Shown piece by piece: positions 6,728 to 15,719 of a stretch of DNA of 33,424 nucleotides (positions within the stretch are counted from its first letter, which is position 1; each line of letters starts with the position of its first letter). A program made the position numbers and the translations under genes. The notes beneath the pieces were generated by a model, which was not told where the DNA came from, did not search any database, and was given only the letters and a program-made list of their open reading frames with translations. The stretch is from an uncultured Clostridia bacterium. GTDB taxonomy: Bacteria; Bacillota; Clostridia; Oscillospirales; Acutalibacteraceae. Location: positions 1-33,424 of the forward strand of contig CANRZD010000010.1 of NCBI GenBank assembly GCA_947644325.1. The letters are read 5' to 3'.

Positions 6728-6749
6728 CGCCCGTTTTTTGTTGTAAAAT
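6721..6749 (+). promoter_or_regulatory. Promoter of nth
   Basis: TTGTCA (6721-6726), 17-bp spacer, TAAAAT (6744-6749). The -35 hexamer occupies the same bases as the -35 of the opposite promoter. Confidence 0.7.
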
Positions 6750-6783
6750 AGGGGAAAGTAAAAAAGAATCGAGGTTTTCCCCC

Positions 6784-7416
6784 ATGGATAAGAAAGAACG
6801 GGCCCTTCTCTGCGTAGAGGCCTTAAAGAAAGAGTACCCCGGGGCCGTGTGCTCCCTTACCTACACAGACCCCCTGCAGCTGCTCATCGCCACCCGGCTC
6901 TCGGCCCAGTGTACAGACGCCCGGGTAAACCAGGTGACCCCCGCCCTCTTTGCCCGCTTCCCCACTTTAGAAGCCTTCTGTGAGGGTACGGAGGAGGAGA
7001 TAAGCGGGCTTATCCGCTCCTGCGGCTTCTATAAGATCAAGTCAAAGGACATCTTAGCCGCCTGCCGCATGATACGGGACGACTTTGGCGGCAAAGTGCC
7101 CGACACCATAGAGGACCTCATAAAGCTTCCCGGCGTGGGCCGCAAGACCGCCAATCTCATCATCGGCGACATCTACCACAAGCCCGCCGTGGTGACGGAC
7201 ACCCACTTTATCCGCATCACCGGCCGCCTGGGGCTGACGGAAAACAAGGACCCCAAAAAGGTGGAGGACGACCTGCGGGCCCTTCTGCCCCCGGAGGAGT
7301 CAAACGACTTCTGCCACCGCACGGTGCTCCACGGCCGGGCCGTGTGCACCGCCCGCAAGGCCCATTGCGAAAGCTGCTGCATGGCCCCCTTCTGCTTGAC
7401 AAACGGCGTAAAGTAG
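6784..7416 (+). CDS. nth: Endonuclease III (Nth), DNA glycosylase/AP lyase
   Basis: 210 aa, full length. It removes oxidised pyrimidines and cleaves the abasic site. The helix-hairpin-helix LPGVGRKTANLI carries the catalytic lysine K121, and D139 in VVTDTHFIRITGRLGL is the second catalytic residue (E. coli K120 and D138). The [4Fe-4S] loop C-x6-C-x2-C-x5-C is intact (C188, C195, C198, C204). The start is the ATG at 6784, eight to nine bases after GAGG; the track's earlier start lies upstream of the promoter -10. The last codons contain the promoter of the next gene. Confidence 0.96.
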   Translation: MDKKERALLCVEALKKEYPGAVCSLTYTDPLQLLIATRLSAQCTDARVNQVTPALFARFPTLEAFCEGTEEEISGLIRSCGFYKIKSKDILAACRMIRDDFGGKVPDTIEDLIKLPGVGRKTANLIIGDIYHKPAVVTDTHFIRITGRLGLTENKDPKKVEDDLRALLPPEESNDFCHRTVLHGRAVCTARKAHCESCCMAPFCLTNGVK

Positions 7417-7424
7417 TGCATAAT
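7396..7424 (+). promoter_or_regulatory. Promoter of the MalY/PatB gene inside the nth 3' end
   Basis: TTGACA (7396-7401), 17-bp spacer, CATAAT (7419-7424). The -35 is made of the Leu-Thr codons near the end of nth; a GGGCTTTTGCCC hairpin lies in the leader. Confidence 0.75.
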
Positions 7425-7477
7425 AATTGTGTCGAAAACGGGGCTTTTGCCCCCAATTTTGGGAGGTTTGCATTGTT

Positions 7478-8644
7478 ATGAAGTATGATTTCGAGACCCT
7501 TATCGACCGCTCAAACCACGGCTCCGGCAAGTGGTCGGCCATGCGGGAAAAGAACCCCGAGGTAAAGGAAGGCGTGGTGCCCTTCTCTGTGGCGGACATG
7601 GAGTTTAAGAACGCCCCGGAGATCGCCGAGGGCTTAAAGAAGTACATGGACACCCACATCCTGGGCTACACCGGCCCCACCCAGGAATACCTTGATACCG
7701 TGTGCCAGTGGATGAAGGACCAGCACGGCTGGGAGATAAAGCCAGAGGAGATCGTGTGCACCTGCGGCGTGGTGGCGGCGCTCTTTGTGGCGGTGCGGGC
7801 CTTCTGCCAGCCCGGGGACGGCGTCATCGTCATGCCCCCTGTGTACTACCCCTTCTACATGGCGGCGGAAAACGGCGGCTGCGAGATCACCCGCTGCCCG
7901 CTGATCTATAAGGACCATACATATTCTATGGACTTCGACCTTTTAGAGAAGCTTGCAAAAGACCCCAAAAACAAGATGCTCATCTTCTGCAGCCCCCACA
8001 ACCCCGTGGGCCGTGTGTGGACAAAAGAAGAACTCCGGCGCGTAGGGGAAATCTGCATCGAAAACGACGTGCGCATCATCAGCGACGAGATACACTTTGA
8101 CCTTATCATGCCCGGCCACAAGCACACGGTCTTTTCAAACGCCGGGGACTTCGGCGACAAGGTCATCGTCTGCACCGCCCCCAGCAAGACCTTTAACCTG
8201 GCTGCCATGCAGACCTCCAATATCATCATCCCCAATGAGCAGGACCGGGAGGCCTTTAAGAAAGAGCTGGGCCACGGGGGCCCCGGCGCCCTGGGCCTGG
8301 AGGCCTGCCGCATCGCCTACACCCAGTGCAAGCCCTGGATGGCTGAGGTGCTGGAAACCATCTGCGGCAACTACCGCTTCGCCGTGGATTTCTTAAAAGA
8401 GCGCCTGCCGGAGATCGTCCCCATAGAGCTGGAGGGTACGTATCTGCTGTGGCTTGACTGCACGGCCTTCGGCAAGACCGCCAAAGAGCTGGAGGACATC
8501 ATGGTGCAGAAGGGCCAGCTCTTCTTCGACGAGGGCTATATGTTCGGGCCCGAGGGCGAGGGCTTCGAGCGGGTGAACTTGGCCGTGCCCCAGTGGGTCT
8601 TGAAAGAGGGATTGGAGCGCATGGAAAAGGCCCTCCGTTCTTAA
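7478..8644 (+). CDS. MalY/PatB family PLP-dependent aminotransferase (cystathionine beta-lyase type)
   Basis: 388 aa from the ATG at 7478, preceded by GGGAGG. It is a fold-type I PLP enzyme with VPFSVADMEFKNAPEI at the N-terminus (the 'WVADMDF' block of MalY/PatB), CSPHNPVGRVWTKEEL, ISDEIHFDLIMPGHKHTVF and the PLP lysine K237 in TAPSKTFNLAAMQTSN. PatB-like members split cystathionine to homocysteine, pyruvate and ammonia; others are cysteine desulfhydrases or aminotransferases. Which applies is not decidable from sequence. It is monocistronic, with its own promoter and a strong terminator. Confidence 0.9.
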   Translation: MKYDFETLIDRSNHGSGKWSAMREKNPEVKEGVVPFSVADMEFKNAPEIAEGLKKYMDTHILGYTGPTQEYLDTVCQWMKDQHGWEIKPEEIVCTCGVVAALFVAVRAFCQPGDGVIVMPPVYYPFYMAAENGGCEITRCPLIYKDHTYSMDFDLLEKLAKDPKNKMLIFCSPHNPVGRVWTKEELRRVGEICIENDVRIISDEIHFDLIMPGHKHTVFSNAGDFGDKVIVCTAPSKTFNLAAMQTSNIIIPNEQDREAFKKELGHGGPGALGLEACRIAYTQCKPWMAEVLETICGNYRFAVDFLKERLPEIVPIELEGTYLLWLDCTAFGKTAKELEDIMVQKGQLFFDEGYMFGPEGEGFERVNLAVPQWVLKEGLERMEKALRS

Positions 8645-8659
8645 AAAAACAACAGCAAG

Positions 8660-8687
8660 GGGCCGGGAGACCGGCCCTTTTCTTTTT
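8660..8687. terminator. Bidirectional terminator between the MalY/PatB gene and rnhA
   Basis: GGGCCGG, loop GAGA, CCGGCCC, followed by TTTTCTTTTT on the plus strand and an A/T-rich run on the other side. It lies between two convergent stop codons 46 bases apart. Confidence 0.85.
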
Positions 8688-8690
8688 GGC

Positions 8691-9293
8691 TTACTCCGCG
8701 AGCCCCAGGGCCTTCTTGGCTAAATAGTCGGCCCGGTCGTTATATTTGTCGCCAGAGTGGCCCTTCACCTTCACAAAGCGCAGGGAGAGCTTCTCCCCCG
8801 CCCGCCTGCAGGCCTGGGCGTAGGCCATGGTGCCGGGCTTATTGGCCTTCCACTGGCCCTGGGCCCACTTGGCCACGCCCTCGTAGTCGTGGTGGATTTC
8901 CAAAGCCGGGATGCCCTCTTTCAGGCAGTAGTCGATGACCGTCAGGGCCCCCATGATCTCCCCGGCCACGTTGTGCATAGCCGAGAGCTCTTTGTCGTCA
9001 AACTTCCGGGAGAACTCGATCTCCTCCCCCCGGTAGAACAGCACCGCCCCGCAGGAAAACGCCCCCCCGTAGAAGCTGCCGTCCACATAAGCTATGGCGG
9101 TGTCCTCCGGGGGCGTGTCCTCCCCGGCGGGCGCGCCGCCTGTGAGAAAGGCCTCCGCCTCTGGCAAGTCGGCAAAGCCCTTGTACGCCACCCCCGGCAC
9201 CCCGATGACCTGCCGCCTGCACTGGTCCCAGGAGGTGTAGATCTTGTCCCCCTCCCGGCCGCCCACCACGGCGTAGTACTTCTTTTTCGACAT
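8691..9293 (-). CDS. rnhA: Ribonuclease H with N-terminal viroplasmin-like domain
   Basis: 200 aa. Residues 1-50 (KKYYAVVGGREGDKIYTSWDQCRRQVIGVPGVAYKGFADLPEAEAFL) form the viroplasmin/RNase H N-terminal hybrid-binding domain. Residues 65-200 are the type I RNase H domain with the DEDD set: D71 in YVDGS, E112 in VAGE, D136 in HHDYEG and D189 in NDRADYLA, plus the GHSG histidine loop. It cleaves RNA in RNA-DNA hybrids. The ATG follows GAAGGGGAAAA. It is convergent with the MalY/PatB gene. Confidence 0.94.
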   Translation of the reverse strand: MSKKKYYAVVGGREGDKIYTSWDQCRRQVIGVPGVAYKGFADLPEAEAFLTGGAPAGEDTPPEDTAIAYVDGSFYGGAFSCGAVLFYRGEEIEFSRKFDDKELSAMHNVAGEIMGALTVIDYCLKEGIPALEIHHDYEGVAKWAQGQWKANKPGTMAYAQACRRAGEKLSLRFVKVKGHSGDKYNDRADYLAKKALGLAE

Positions 9294-9331
9294 TTTTCCC
9301 CTTCTTTCCTTCTTTTTTCACAAAGTTTTTG

Positions 9332-9361
9332 TTGACCCCAGGGGGATATCTCCTGTACAAT
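9332..9361 (+). promoter_or_regulatory. Promoter of the lipoprotein gene
   Basis: TTGACC (9332-9337), 18-bp spacer, TACAAT (9356-9361); the gene follows 43 bases later with AGGGAAGGAGG before the ATG. Confidence 0.7.
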
Positions 9362-9403
9362 AAGAATAGATTGATTTAGACCCCAGGGAAGGAGGCCCGG
9401 CCC

Positions 9404-10393
9404 ATGAGACGCAAACGCACGGCCCTGTGGCCGGCGCTCATCCTGTGCCTGCTGCTCACCGGCTGCGGGGTCTTTCCCGACCCCCTCTCCCTGCTGCCCT
9501 GGGGGGAACCCCAGGAGGAACCCCCGGAGCCCCAGCTGCTTTTGGGCCCGGGCCTGGAGGAAGAAGGCCTGCCCGGGGCCGAGTGGAGCGTCTTCGCCAT
9601 GATGCGCCGCCCCGGCGGGGAAGCGCCCCAGGAGGACGGGGCCTTTACGGCCTATGTGCCCAGCCGCACGCCCATTTTCGACGCCCCCTACGGGGAAACG
9701 CGCCCCGGGGAGACTGTGGCCGGGGGCACCTTCCTGCGGGTAGAGCCGGGGGAGGGCCTCCTGTGGTTCGCCTACGGCGGCGGCTGGCTCTACGGGGAGG
9801 ACCTGTACCCCGTCATAAACGGGGCCCCCGGGGACCGGAGCATAAGCGAGACTCTCATTGAGGAGCGCTTTCTGCGGCTGGAGAGGAAGCTGCCCGAGGG
9901 CTCTTACTGGAACCACTACGGCAGAGAGCTGCCCCAGGGGGTGGAGTCCCCCTTCTCTGTGACCCAAACCCCCTGTGAGCACATGCGGTTTGACCAGCTG
10001 TACTGCAACCAGTATAACGGCCGCACCCTGGCGTATTTCCCGGAATTCCCCCGGCTGTGCCAGTGCCTGGGGTACGCAAGTCTTCTCAGCGACCAGCTTT
10101 TCGGGGAGGACGCGCCCCTGTATCTTCTGCCCGAAGACGCCCCCCTGCGCCCCGGCGACCACCTGCGGCTGAGAGAGTACGAGCACTCCGTAGTGGTGCG
10201 GGAGGTGACGGAGGAGGGCCTGCGCCTGGCCGAAGTGAACGCCGGGTACGAAGACTGCCTTATTTCCTGGCAGCGCGCCTTCACCTGGCAGGAGTGGCGG
10301 GACCTCTACGGCTGGGACGTGGAGGCAGCCCTGACCCGCTACCCCCTTCTCCCCACGGAAAACGGCTGGGCCCCCTTAGACCCGCAGCCGTAG
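9404..10393 (+). CDS. Lipoprotein with SH3-like segment and putative Cys-His-Asn hydrolase domain
   Basis: 329 aa. A signal peptide with a basic start (MRRKRT), hydrophobic core and lipobox LLTG-C21 predicts a lipid-anchored, cell-surface protein. After a Pro/Glu-rich linker, residues about 80-135 (TAYVPSRTPIFDAPYGETRPGETVAGGTFLRV...GGGWLYGEDL) look like a bacterial SH3 segment. The C-terminal part has a pattern seen in CHAP/NlpC-like cysteine amidases: C221 in QCLGYASLLSDQLFG, GDHLRLREYEH with H261, and N279 in LAEVNAGYEDCLISWQR. This would suit peptidoglycan hydrolysis, but the assignment rests on pattern only and substrate is unknown. The 3' end overlaps the convergent methyltransferase by 18 bp. 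Confidence 0.75.
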   Translation: MRRKRTALWPALILCLLLTGCGVFPDPLSLLPWGEPQEEPPEPQLLLGPGLEEEGLPGAEWSVFAMMRRPGGEAPQEDGAFTAYVPSRTPIFDAPYGETRPGETVAGGTFLRVEPGEGLLWFAYGGGWLYGEDLYPVINGAPGDRSISETLIEERFLRLERKLPEGSYWNHYGRELPQGVESPFSVTQTPCEHMRFDQLYCNQYNGRTLAYFPEFPRLCQCLGYASLLSDQLFGEDAPLYLLPEDAPLRPGDHLRLREYEHSVVVREVTEEGLRLAEVNAGYEDCLISWQRAFTWQEWRDLYGWDVEAALTRYPLLPTENGWAPLDPQP

Positions 10394-11698
10394 CCCCTTG
10401 GGGTAGCGGTTTTTGAGCCGCCCCCCCGCCGCCTTGCCAAAGCCCGTAACGACCCCGTTCACACACACGGCCGTGTAGCCCCGGCCCTCCCAGGCAATCT
10501 CCTCCCCCCGCAGAAAGCCCAGCAGCTCCGGGCTCTCCGGGGGGAAATCTGCGGCCCCCAGGCACGCCCCCTTTTCCCGGGCCATAAAGGCCCCGTGGGC
10601 GGGCTCCAGGCGTTTGCCCTTTCGCTCGGCCAGCTGGGCCCCGGCCCGCAGCACGTGCAGGCCCGTAAAGTCCGGCAGGCCCTCCGGCAGCAGCAGCACC
10701 TTGTCCCCGAAGATGCCAACAGGGCCCATCTCCCCGGTGAAAAGCTCCGCAAAAAGGCTCTCCGCCTCCCGCCGGGCCGGGCCCCCGGCCGCCCCCGCAA
10801 AGGGGGCTTTTTCGCGCTTTTCTTCCCCTTTTCGCCGGAAACGGGCCACAAAATGCCCCTCTCCCCCGTCCATGGGGAAGATGCGCCGGGCGGGGCTCCC
10901 GTCTAAGGCCGGGCGGCCGAAGGGGACGGGGATGGGCTCGAAGGAAAACTCCGGGTGGGCCCGCAGGAAGCTTTCGCACACGCCCTCGTTCTCCTCATAA
11001 GAGAAGGTGCAGGTGGAGTACACCAGCACCCCGCCCCCCTTCACCGCCTGGGCCGCGCAGTCGAGAATGAGCCCCTGGCGCTGGGCGCAGGCCGCCACAT
11101 GCTCCGCTGACCACTCCCCTATGGCCCCCGGGTCCCGGCGGAACATCCCCTCCCCCGAGCAGGGGGCGTCCACCAGCACCCGGTCGAACCACCCCTCAAA
11201 GGCCCCGCACAGCCGCCCGGGGCTCTCGCAGGAGACCACCGCGTTCTGGGCCCCCAGGCGCTCGAGATTAGAGAGCAAAGCCCCCGTGCGGCCCCGCACC
11301 ACCTCGTTTGCCCACAAGAGCCCCCGGCCCTGTAAAAGCCCCGCGATCTGCGTGGCCTTGCCCCCCGGGGCCGCGCACAGGTCTAAAATCCGCTCCCCGG
11401 GCAGCGGCCCCAGGGCCGTCACCGCCGAAGCGGCCGAGGGCTCCTGGGAATAGAACATCCCCGCGTGGTGGGCGGGCAGGGCCCCCACCTTCTCCCCGCC
11501 CCCGTAAAAGCACAGGGGCGAAAAGGGCGTTTCCGTCAAAGGGAAGGGAAGGCTCTCACGCAGAGTATCCTCCGTGCATTTCAAGGGGTTCAGCCGCACC
11601 CCGCGAAAGGGCGGCTCCGTAAACCCTTCTGAAAAGGCCCCCCACTGTGCCCCCAGCATTTCCTTCATCCTCGCGCAAAATCTCTCCGGCAGCTCCAT
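10376..11698 (-). CDS. rsmF: RsmF-like 16S rRNA (cytosine-C5)-methyltransferase, NOL1/NOP2/Sun family
   Basis: 440 aa from the ATG at 11698, with GGAGG five bases upstream (the track's longer start has none). The SAM-binding motif LDLCAAPGGKATQIAG lies at about 106-120. The two cysteines of m5C methyltransferases are present: C180 in VDAPCSGEGMF and C230 in YSTCTFSYEENEGV. The N-terminal block (ERFCARMKEMLG...FRGVRLNPLK) and the C-terminal PUA-like extension (LLPEGLPDFTGLHVLRAGAQLAERKGKRLEPAH, ending NRYPKGLRLRV) match RsmF/YebU architecture. The position methylated in the ribosome is not certain from sequence. Confidence 0.9.
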   Translation of the reverse strand: MELPERFCARMKEMLGAQWGAFSEGFTEPPFRGVRLNPLKCTEDTLRESLPFPLTETPFSPLCFYGGGEKVGALPAHHAGMFYSQEPSAASAVTALGPLPGERILDLCAAPGGKATQIAGLLQGRGLLWANEVVRGRTGALLSNLERLGAQNAVVSCESPGRLCGAFEGWFDRVLVDAPCSGEGMFRRDPGAIGEWSAEHVAACAQRQGLILDCAAQAVKGGGVLVYSTCTFSYEENEGVCESFLRAHPEFSFEPIPVPFGRPALDGSPARRIFPMDGGEGHFVARFRRKGEEKREKAPFAGAAGGPARREAESLFAELFTGEMGPVGIFGDKVLLLPEGLPDFTGLHVLRAGAQLAERKGKRLEPAHGAFMAREKGACLGAADFPPESPELLGFLRGEEIAWEGRGYTAVCVNGVVTGFGKAAGGRLKNRYPKGLRLRV

Positions 11699-11737
11699 AG
11701 GGGCCTCCTTTTTTCTAAAAAATTCCAGCGGGCATGT

Positions 11738-11766
11738 GCATATTGCCCGGCTTCCTGCCCACAATA
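11738..11766 (+). promoter_or_regulatory. Forespore (sigma-G/F)-like promoter
   Basis: GCATA (11738-11742), 17-bp spacer, CACAATA (11760-11766). This matches the sigma-G pattern gHATR-N17/18-CATHHTA at all but one -10 base. No SigA promoter is visible in this gap. A hairpin AAAACGCC/GGCGTTTT follows in the leader. Confidence 0.4.
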
Positions 11767-11823
11767 AGCAATGGAAAAACGCCGCGTCTCAGGCGTTTTA
11801 TCAAAAGAAAGAGGGTAAAAAGC

Positions 11824-11976
11824 ATGAGCAACCAGAACCAGAACAATCAGAACAACAGCCAGAACAAGAGCCAGAATAAGCAGAACCAGAATAGCCAGAA
11901 CAACAAAAACCAGCAGAATCAGCAGAGCAAGAACCAGCAGGGCCAGAACAAGTACAGCCAGAACGACTACGAGTAA
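11824..11976 (+). CDS. Small Asn/Gln/Lys/Ser-rich protein, possibly spore-associated
   Basis: 50 aa: MSNQNQNNQNNSQNKSQNKQ, then more of the same, ending QNKYSQNDYE. It is nearly all N, Q, S and K, a low-complexity hydrophilic peptide with no cysteine and no membrane segment. AGAGGG lies upstream of the ATG and a strong terminator follows, which support a real gene. Similar Asn/Gln-rich small proteins occur in spore-formers, and gamma-type SASPs are also rich in N and Q, but the SASP repeat sequence is not present here. A sigma-G-like promoter upstream makes a spore role reasonable. Function unknown. Confidence 0.7.
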   Translation: MSNQNQNNQNNSQNKSQNKQNQNSQNNKNQQNQQSKNQQGQNKYSQNDYE

Positions 11977-11994
11977 AGGCCCCGGCCGGAAAGG

Positions 11995-12025
11995 CCCGAT
12001 AAGCGTTTCGCTTATCGGGTTTTTT
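11995..12025 (+). terminator. Terminator after the Asn/Gln-rich gene
   Basis: CCCGATAAGCG, loop TTT, CGCTTATCGGG, then TTTTTT. The 3' arm lies inside the last codons of the convergent yitT gene. Confidence 0.9.
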
Positions 12026-12932
12026 CGTCTTTTACTTTCTGTATCAGCTCTTTTAAGGGCTTGTCATCGCTGTGCATGGAGCGGAAGCCCTCTCCCGTCA
12101 CCTGCCCCGCGTCGCCTACGATGACGAAGGCGTCCTTGTCCACCTCTTTGATGATGCTCTGCACCTGGAACACCTCGAACCGCCTGACTACGCACAGCAG
12201 GGTCCTGCCCGCCTCCCCGGTGTAGCCGCCCTGGGAGTTGAGGTACGTGACGCCCCGGTCCAGCTCCTTCATGATGCGCCCGCCCATTTCCTCAGCCTTT
12301 GCGGTCATGATGAGGAACATCTTCCCGGTGCCCGCGTCGGTGCCGTAGAGGATGGAATCGATAAGGCTCGTTGAAACGAAGATGACGATGCAGGCGTACA
12401 TGGCGTTTTCCACGCTGCCGTACACAAAGGCCGAGGTGAGCACCACCAGGCCGTCCACGGCCATCATCAGCTTCCCCATAGAGAACTGCGGCATATGCCT
12501 GCCCAGAAGCCGCGCCACCATGTCCGTGCCCCCTGTGGTGGCGCCCCGTATGAAGGTAAGGGACAGCCCCACGCCCTCGCACACCCCGGCGAAGACCGCC
12601 ACCAAAATGGGGTCGCCCCGGTAGGCGGGGAGGAACCGGGCGAACAGGTCGATCATCACCGAAGAAAGCACGATGGCCGCCATGGTCTTCACCACCAGCT
12701 TGTAGCCGATCTCCACCATGGCCCAGATGACGATGGGCACGTTTATCAGCAGCACCACCAGGCCTATGGGCGTGCCGAACACGTACTGCAGCATGGTGGC
12801 GATGCCCGTGACGCCCCCGGCGGCGATGTTGTTGGGGGCGGTGAACACGTTGACGCACACGGCGTAGGCCATGGCCCCCAACGTCATAAATAGAAAATCC
12901 AAAATAAAATCTTTCACAATACCCTTTCTCAC
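12012..12932 (-). CDS. YitT family membrane protein (DUF2179)
   Basis: 306 aa, GTG start five bases after GGAGGG. The N-terminal two thirds hold about five membrane helices with the YitT_membrane signature (LGAMAYAVCVNVFTAPNNIAAGGVTGIATML, RGATTGGTDMVARLL). The C-terminal DUF2179 domain runs from about residue 215 (GKMFLIMTAKAEEMGGRIMKELDRGVTYLNSQGGYTGEAGRTLLCVVRRFEV). The TAPNN...GG motif is typical. Function is unproven; some members have been linked to transport. A repeat with two hairpins separates it from mrnC upstream. Confidence 0.92.
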   Translation of the reverse strand: MRKGIVKDFILDFLFMTLGAMAYAVCVNVFTAPNNIAAGGVTGIATMLQYVFGTPIGLVVLLINVPIVIWAMVEIGYKLVVKTMAAIVLSSVMIDLFARFLPAYRGDPILVAVFAGVCEGVGLSLTFIRGATTGGTDMVARLLGRHMPQFSMGKLMMAVDGLVVLTSAFVYGSVENAMYACIVIFVSTSLIDSILYGTDAGTGKMFLIMTAKAEEMGGRIMKELDRGVTYLNSQGGYTGEAGRTLLCVVRRFEVFQVQSIIKEVDKDAFVIVGDAGQVTGEGFRSMHSDDKPLKELIQKVKDEKTR

Positions 12933-12959
12933 AACGTCCCTCCTATGCCAGTTCGCGGT

Positions 12960-13003
12960 CCAGGGGCGTTTGGCCCCTGGCGGGGTTTGGGGCAGCGCCC
13001 CAA
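12960..13003. repeat. REP-like double hairpin between mrnC and yitT
   Basis: Two G/C-rich palindromes lie in tandem: CCAGGGGCGTTTGGCCCCTGG (12960-12980) and TTGGGGCAGCGCCCCAA (12987-13003). There is no U-tract. The form matches the short extragenic palindromes scattered in many clostridial genomes; only one copy is in this window. Confidence 0.6.
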
Positions 13004-13007
13004 GGTC

Positions 13008-13439
13008 TTACTGCGGCAGGTTCGACAGGGCGAAGGACTCGTCCTCCTGCCGTTTGGCGGATTCCATGGCCAGGGCGAAAAGCTGCCCCAGCCGGGTGCC
13101 CTGGTCCTCTAAAAACAGGTAGCCGAAAAGGGCCTCCAGGGCGGTGGCGGCGTGGTAGTCCCCCACAGAGGCGCTTTTGGGGATGTGCCCCACGTGGGCA
13201 TTGCGGCCCCGCATGGCCACCTCCTTCTCCGTTTCAGATAGGAAGGGCCAGATGAACACCAGGGCCTTTGCCTGGGTCTGGCAGCGCACCAGCTCTATCT
13301 TCCGGCGGTTTAAGGAGCGCACCGGGCAGTTGCCCTCACTCACCAGGTAGTTTCGCACCAAAAGCTCGTACACCGCGTCCCCCATGAAGGCCAGGGTCAG
13401 GGGGCTGTAGCTTTTGGCCGGTATGGCGTTTTTTTCCAT
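13008..13439 (-). CDS. mrnC: Mini-ribonuclease III
   Basis: 143 aa from the ATG at 13439. AGGTGG, overlapping the obg stop codon, lies eight bases upstream; a GTG four codons earlier is the alternative. Mini-III is a dimeric RNase III catalytic domain without the dsRNA-binding domain, and matures 23S rRNA. Hallmarks are SPLTLAFMGDAVYELLVRNYL (catalytic Asp), RNAHVGHIPKSASVGDYHAATALEALFGYLFL (catalytic Glu) at about family spacing. In B. subtilis mrnC lies with cysS and rlmB; here it follows obg, 12 bases after its stop, extending the ribosome cluster. Confidence 0.92.
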   Translation of the reverse strand: MEKNAIPAKSYSPLTLAFMGDAVYELLVRNYLVSEGNCPVRSLNRRKIELVRCQTQAKALVFIWPFLSETEKEVAMRGRNAHVGHIPKSASVGDYHAATALEALFGYLFLEDQGTRLGQLFALAMESAKRQEDESFALSNLPQ

Positions 13440-13451
13440 GGGTCCCACCAC

Positions 13452-14789
<1,338 letters not shown>

Positions 14790-14801
14790 TTATTCCCGCT
14801 C

Positions 14802-15080
14802 TTACTCGGCGTACACGCTGACCTTCTTGCGGTCGGCGCCCATGCGCTCGAAGCGCACCCGGCCGTCCACCTTGGCGAACAGGGTGTCGTCCGAGCCCCG
14901 GCCCACGTTCTCACCGGGATGGATCTTGGTGCCGCGCTGCTTCACGAGGATGTTCCCCGCCAGCACGAACTGCCCGTCGGCGCGCTTTACGCCCAGGCGC
15001 TTGGATTCGGAATCGCGGCCGTTCTTGGTGGAGCCCATGCCCTTTTTGTGGGCAAAGAGCTGGATGTCTATTCTCAGCAT
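14802..15080 (-). CDS. rpmA: 50S ribosomal protein L27, Prp-processed type
   Basis: 92 aa. The N-terminal extension [30 protein letters not shown] is the Firmicutes form in which nine residues (pattern MLxxxxQxF) are removed by the cysteine protease Prp so that the mature N-terminus reaches the peptidyl-transferase centre. The core [50 protein letters not shown] is standard L27. The protease gene is directly upstream, three bases away. Confidence 0.98.
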   Translation of the reverse strand: MLRIDIQLFAHKKGMGSTKNGRDSESKRLGVKRADGQFVLAGNILVKQRGTKIHPGENVGRGSDDTLFAKVDGRVRFERMGADRKKVSVYAE

Positions 15081-15083
15081 ACT

Positions 15084-15413
15084 CTAGCCTTCCCTTCTTT
15101 GAAAAGTTACTTTTACCGCCTGCGGGTACTGCTCCGCAAGCCCCGATAAATGGGCCCTGAGCCCGGCAAAGAGCGCCCGGCACATGGGCTCGTCCCGCCC
15201 GTATATGAGCAGGCACATCTCCCCCTCCCCCGCTTCCAGGGTCCGGGGCGTGACACGCAGGACATCCGTAATGGTGTTTGCCACCAGATACGCAGCGCTT
15301 GACACCGCCGCGCAGACGATATCCTGCCCCGCCTCCCCGCAGCCCGCGTGCCCCGAGATGTGAAACCCCAGGACCGCCCCGCCGGGAGCCGTCAAAAAGC
15401 AAGCGGCGACCAC
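15084..15413 (-). CDS. prp: Ribosomal-processing cysteine protease Prp
   Basis: 109 aa, GTG start immediately after the rplU stop (TAAGTG). The catalytic pair sits at H22 (SGHAGCGEAGQDIVC) and C34, the same positions as described for S. aureus Prp; the following AAVSSAAYLVANTI is also conserved. It cleaves the L27 N-terminal extension encoded by the next gene. In older annotation it is YsxB/DUF464. The ribosome site is weak, suggesting coupling to rplU translation. Confidence 0.95.
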   Translation of the reverse strand: MVAACFLTAPGGAVLGFHISGHAGCGEAGQDIVCAAVSSAAYLVANTITDVLRVTPRTLEAGEGEMCLLIYGRDEPMCRALFAGLRAHLSGLAEQYPQAVKVTFQRREG

Positions 15414-15719
15414 TTAGCCGATCTCTTCGATCTGCACCTTGGTGTAGGGCTGGCGGTGGCCCAGCTTGCGCTTGGAATTCTTCTTGGGCTTATAGGTGAA
15501 CACGGTGATCTTCTTGGCCTTGCCGGACTTTATGACCTTAGCCGTGACGGTGACGCCCTCTACATAAGGGGCCCCCACCTTGGTCTCGCCCTCGCCGAAC
15601 AGGGCCTGTACGGGGAAGGTAACGGTGTCGCCGTCTGCGGCCTCGAGCTTCTCAATGTAAAGCTCGTCGCCCTTTTGCACCTTGTACTGCTTCCCGCCGG
15701 TCTCCATAACTGCAAACAT
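15414..15719 (-). CDS. rplU: 50S ribosomal protein L21
   Basis: 101 aa, complete: [25 protein letters not shown] at the start and the basic [28 protein letters not shown] near the end are L21 signatures. The ATG follows AGGAAAAAGG. It is the first gene of the L21 operon, behind an L21 leader and a clear promoter. Confidence 0.98.
   Translation of the reverse strand: MFAVMETGGKQYKVQKGDELYIEKLEAADGDTVTFPVQALFGEGETKVGAPYVEGVTVTAKVIKSGKAKKITVFTYKPKKNSKRKLGHRQPYTKVQIEEIG

Noticed and set aside
9092-10186. 364-aa minus-strand ORF (track)
   Set aside because: It is antisense to the lipoprotein gene, which has signal peptide, promoter and ribosome site; the translated sequence shows no domain.
12960-13003. 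Intrinsic terminator for mrnC
   Set aside because: Stable stems but no T run on either strand; better explained as an extragenic palindrome.
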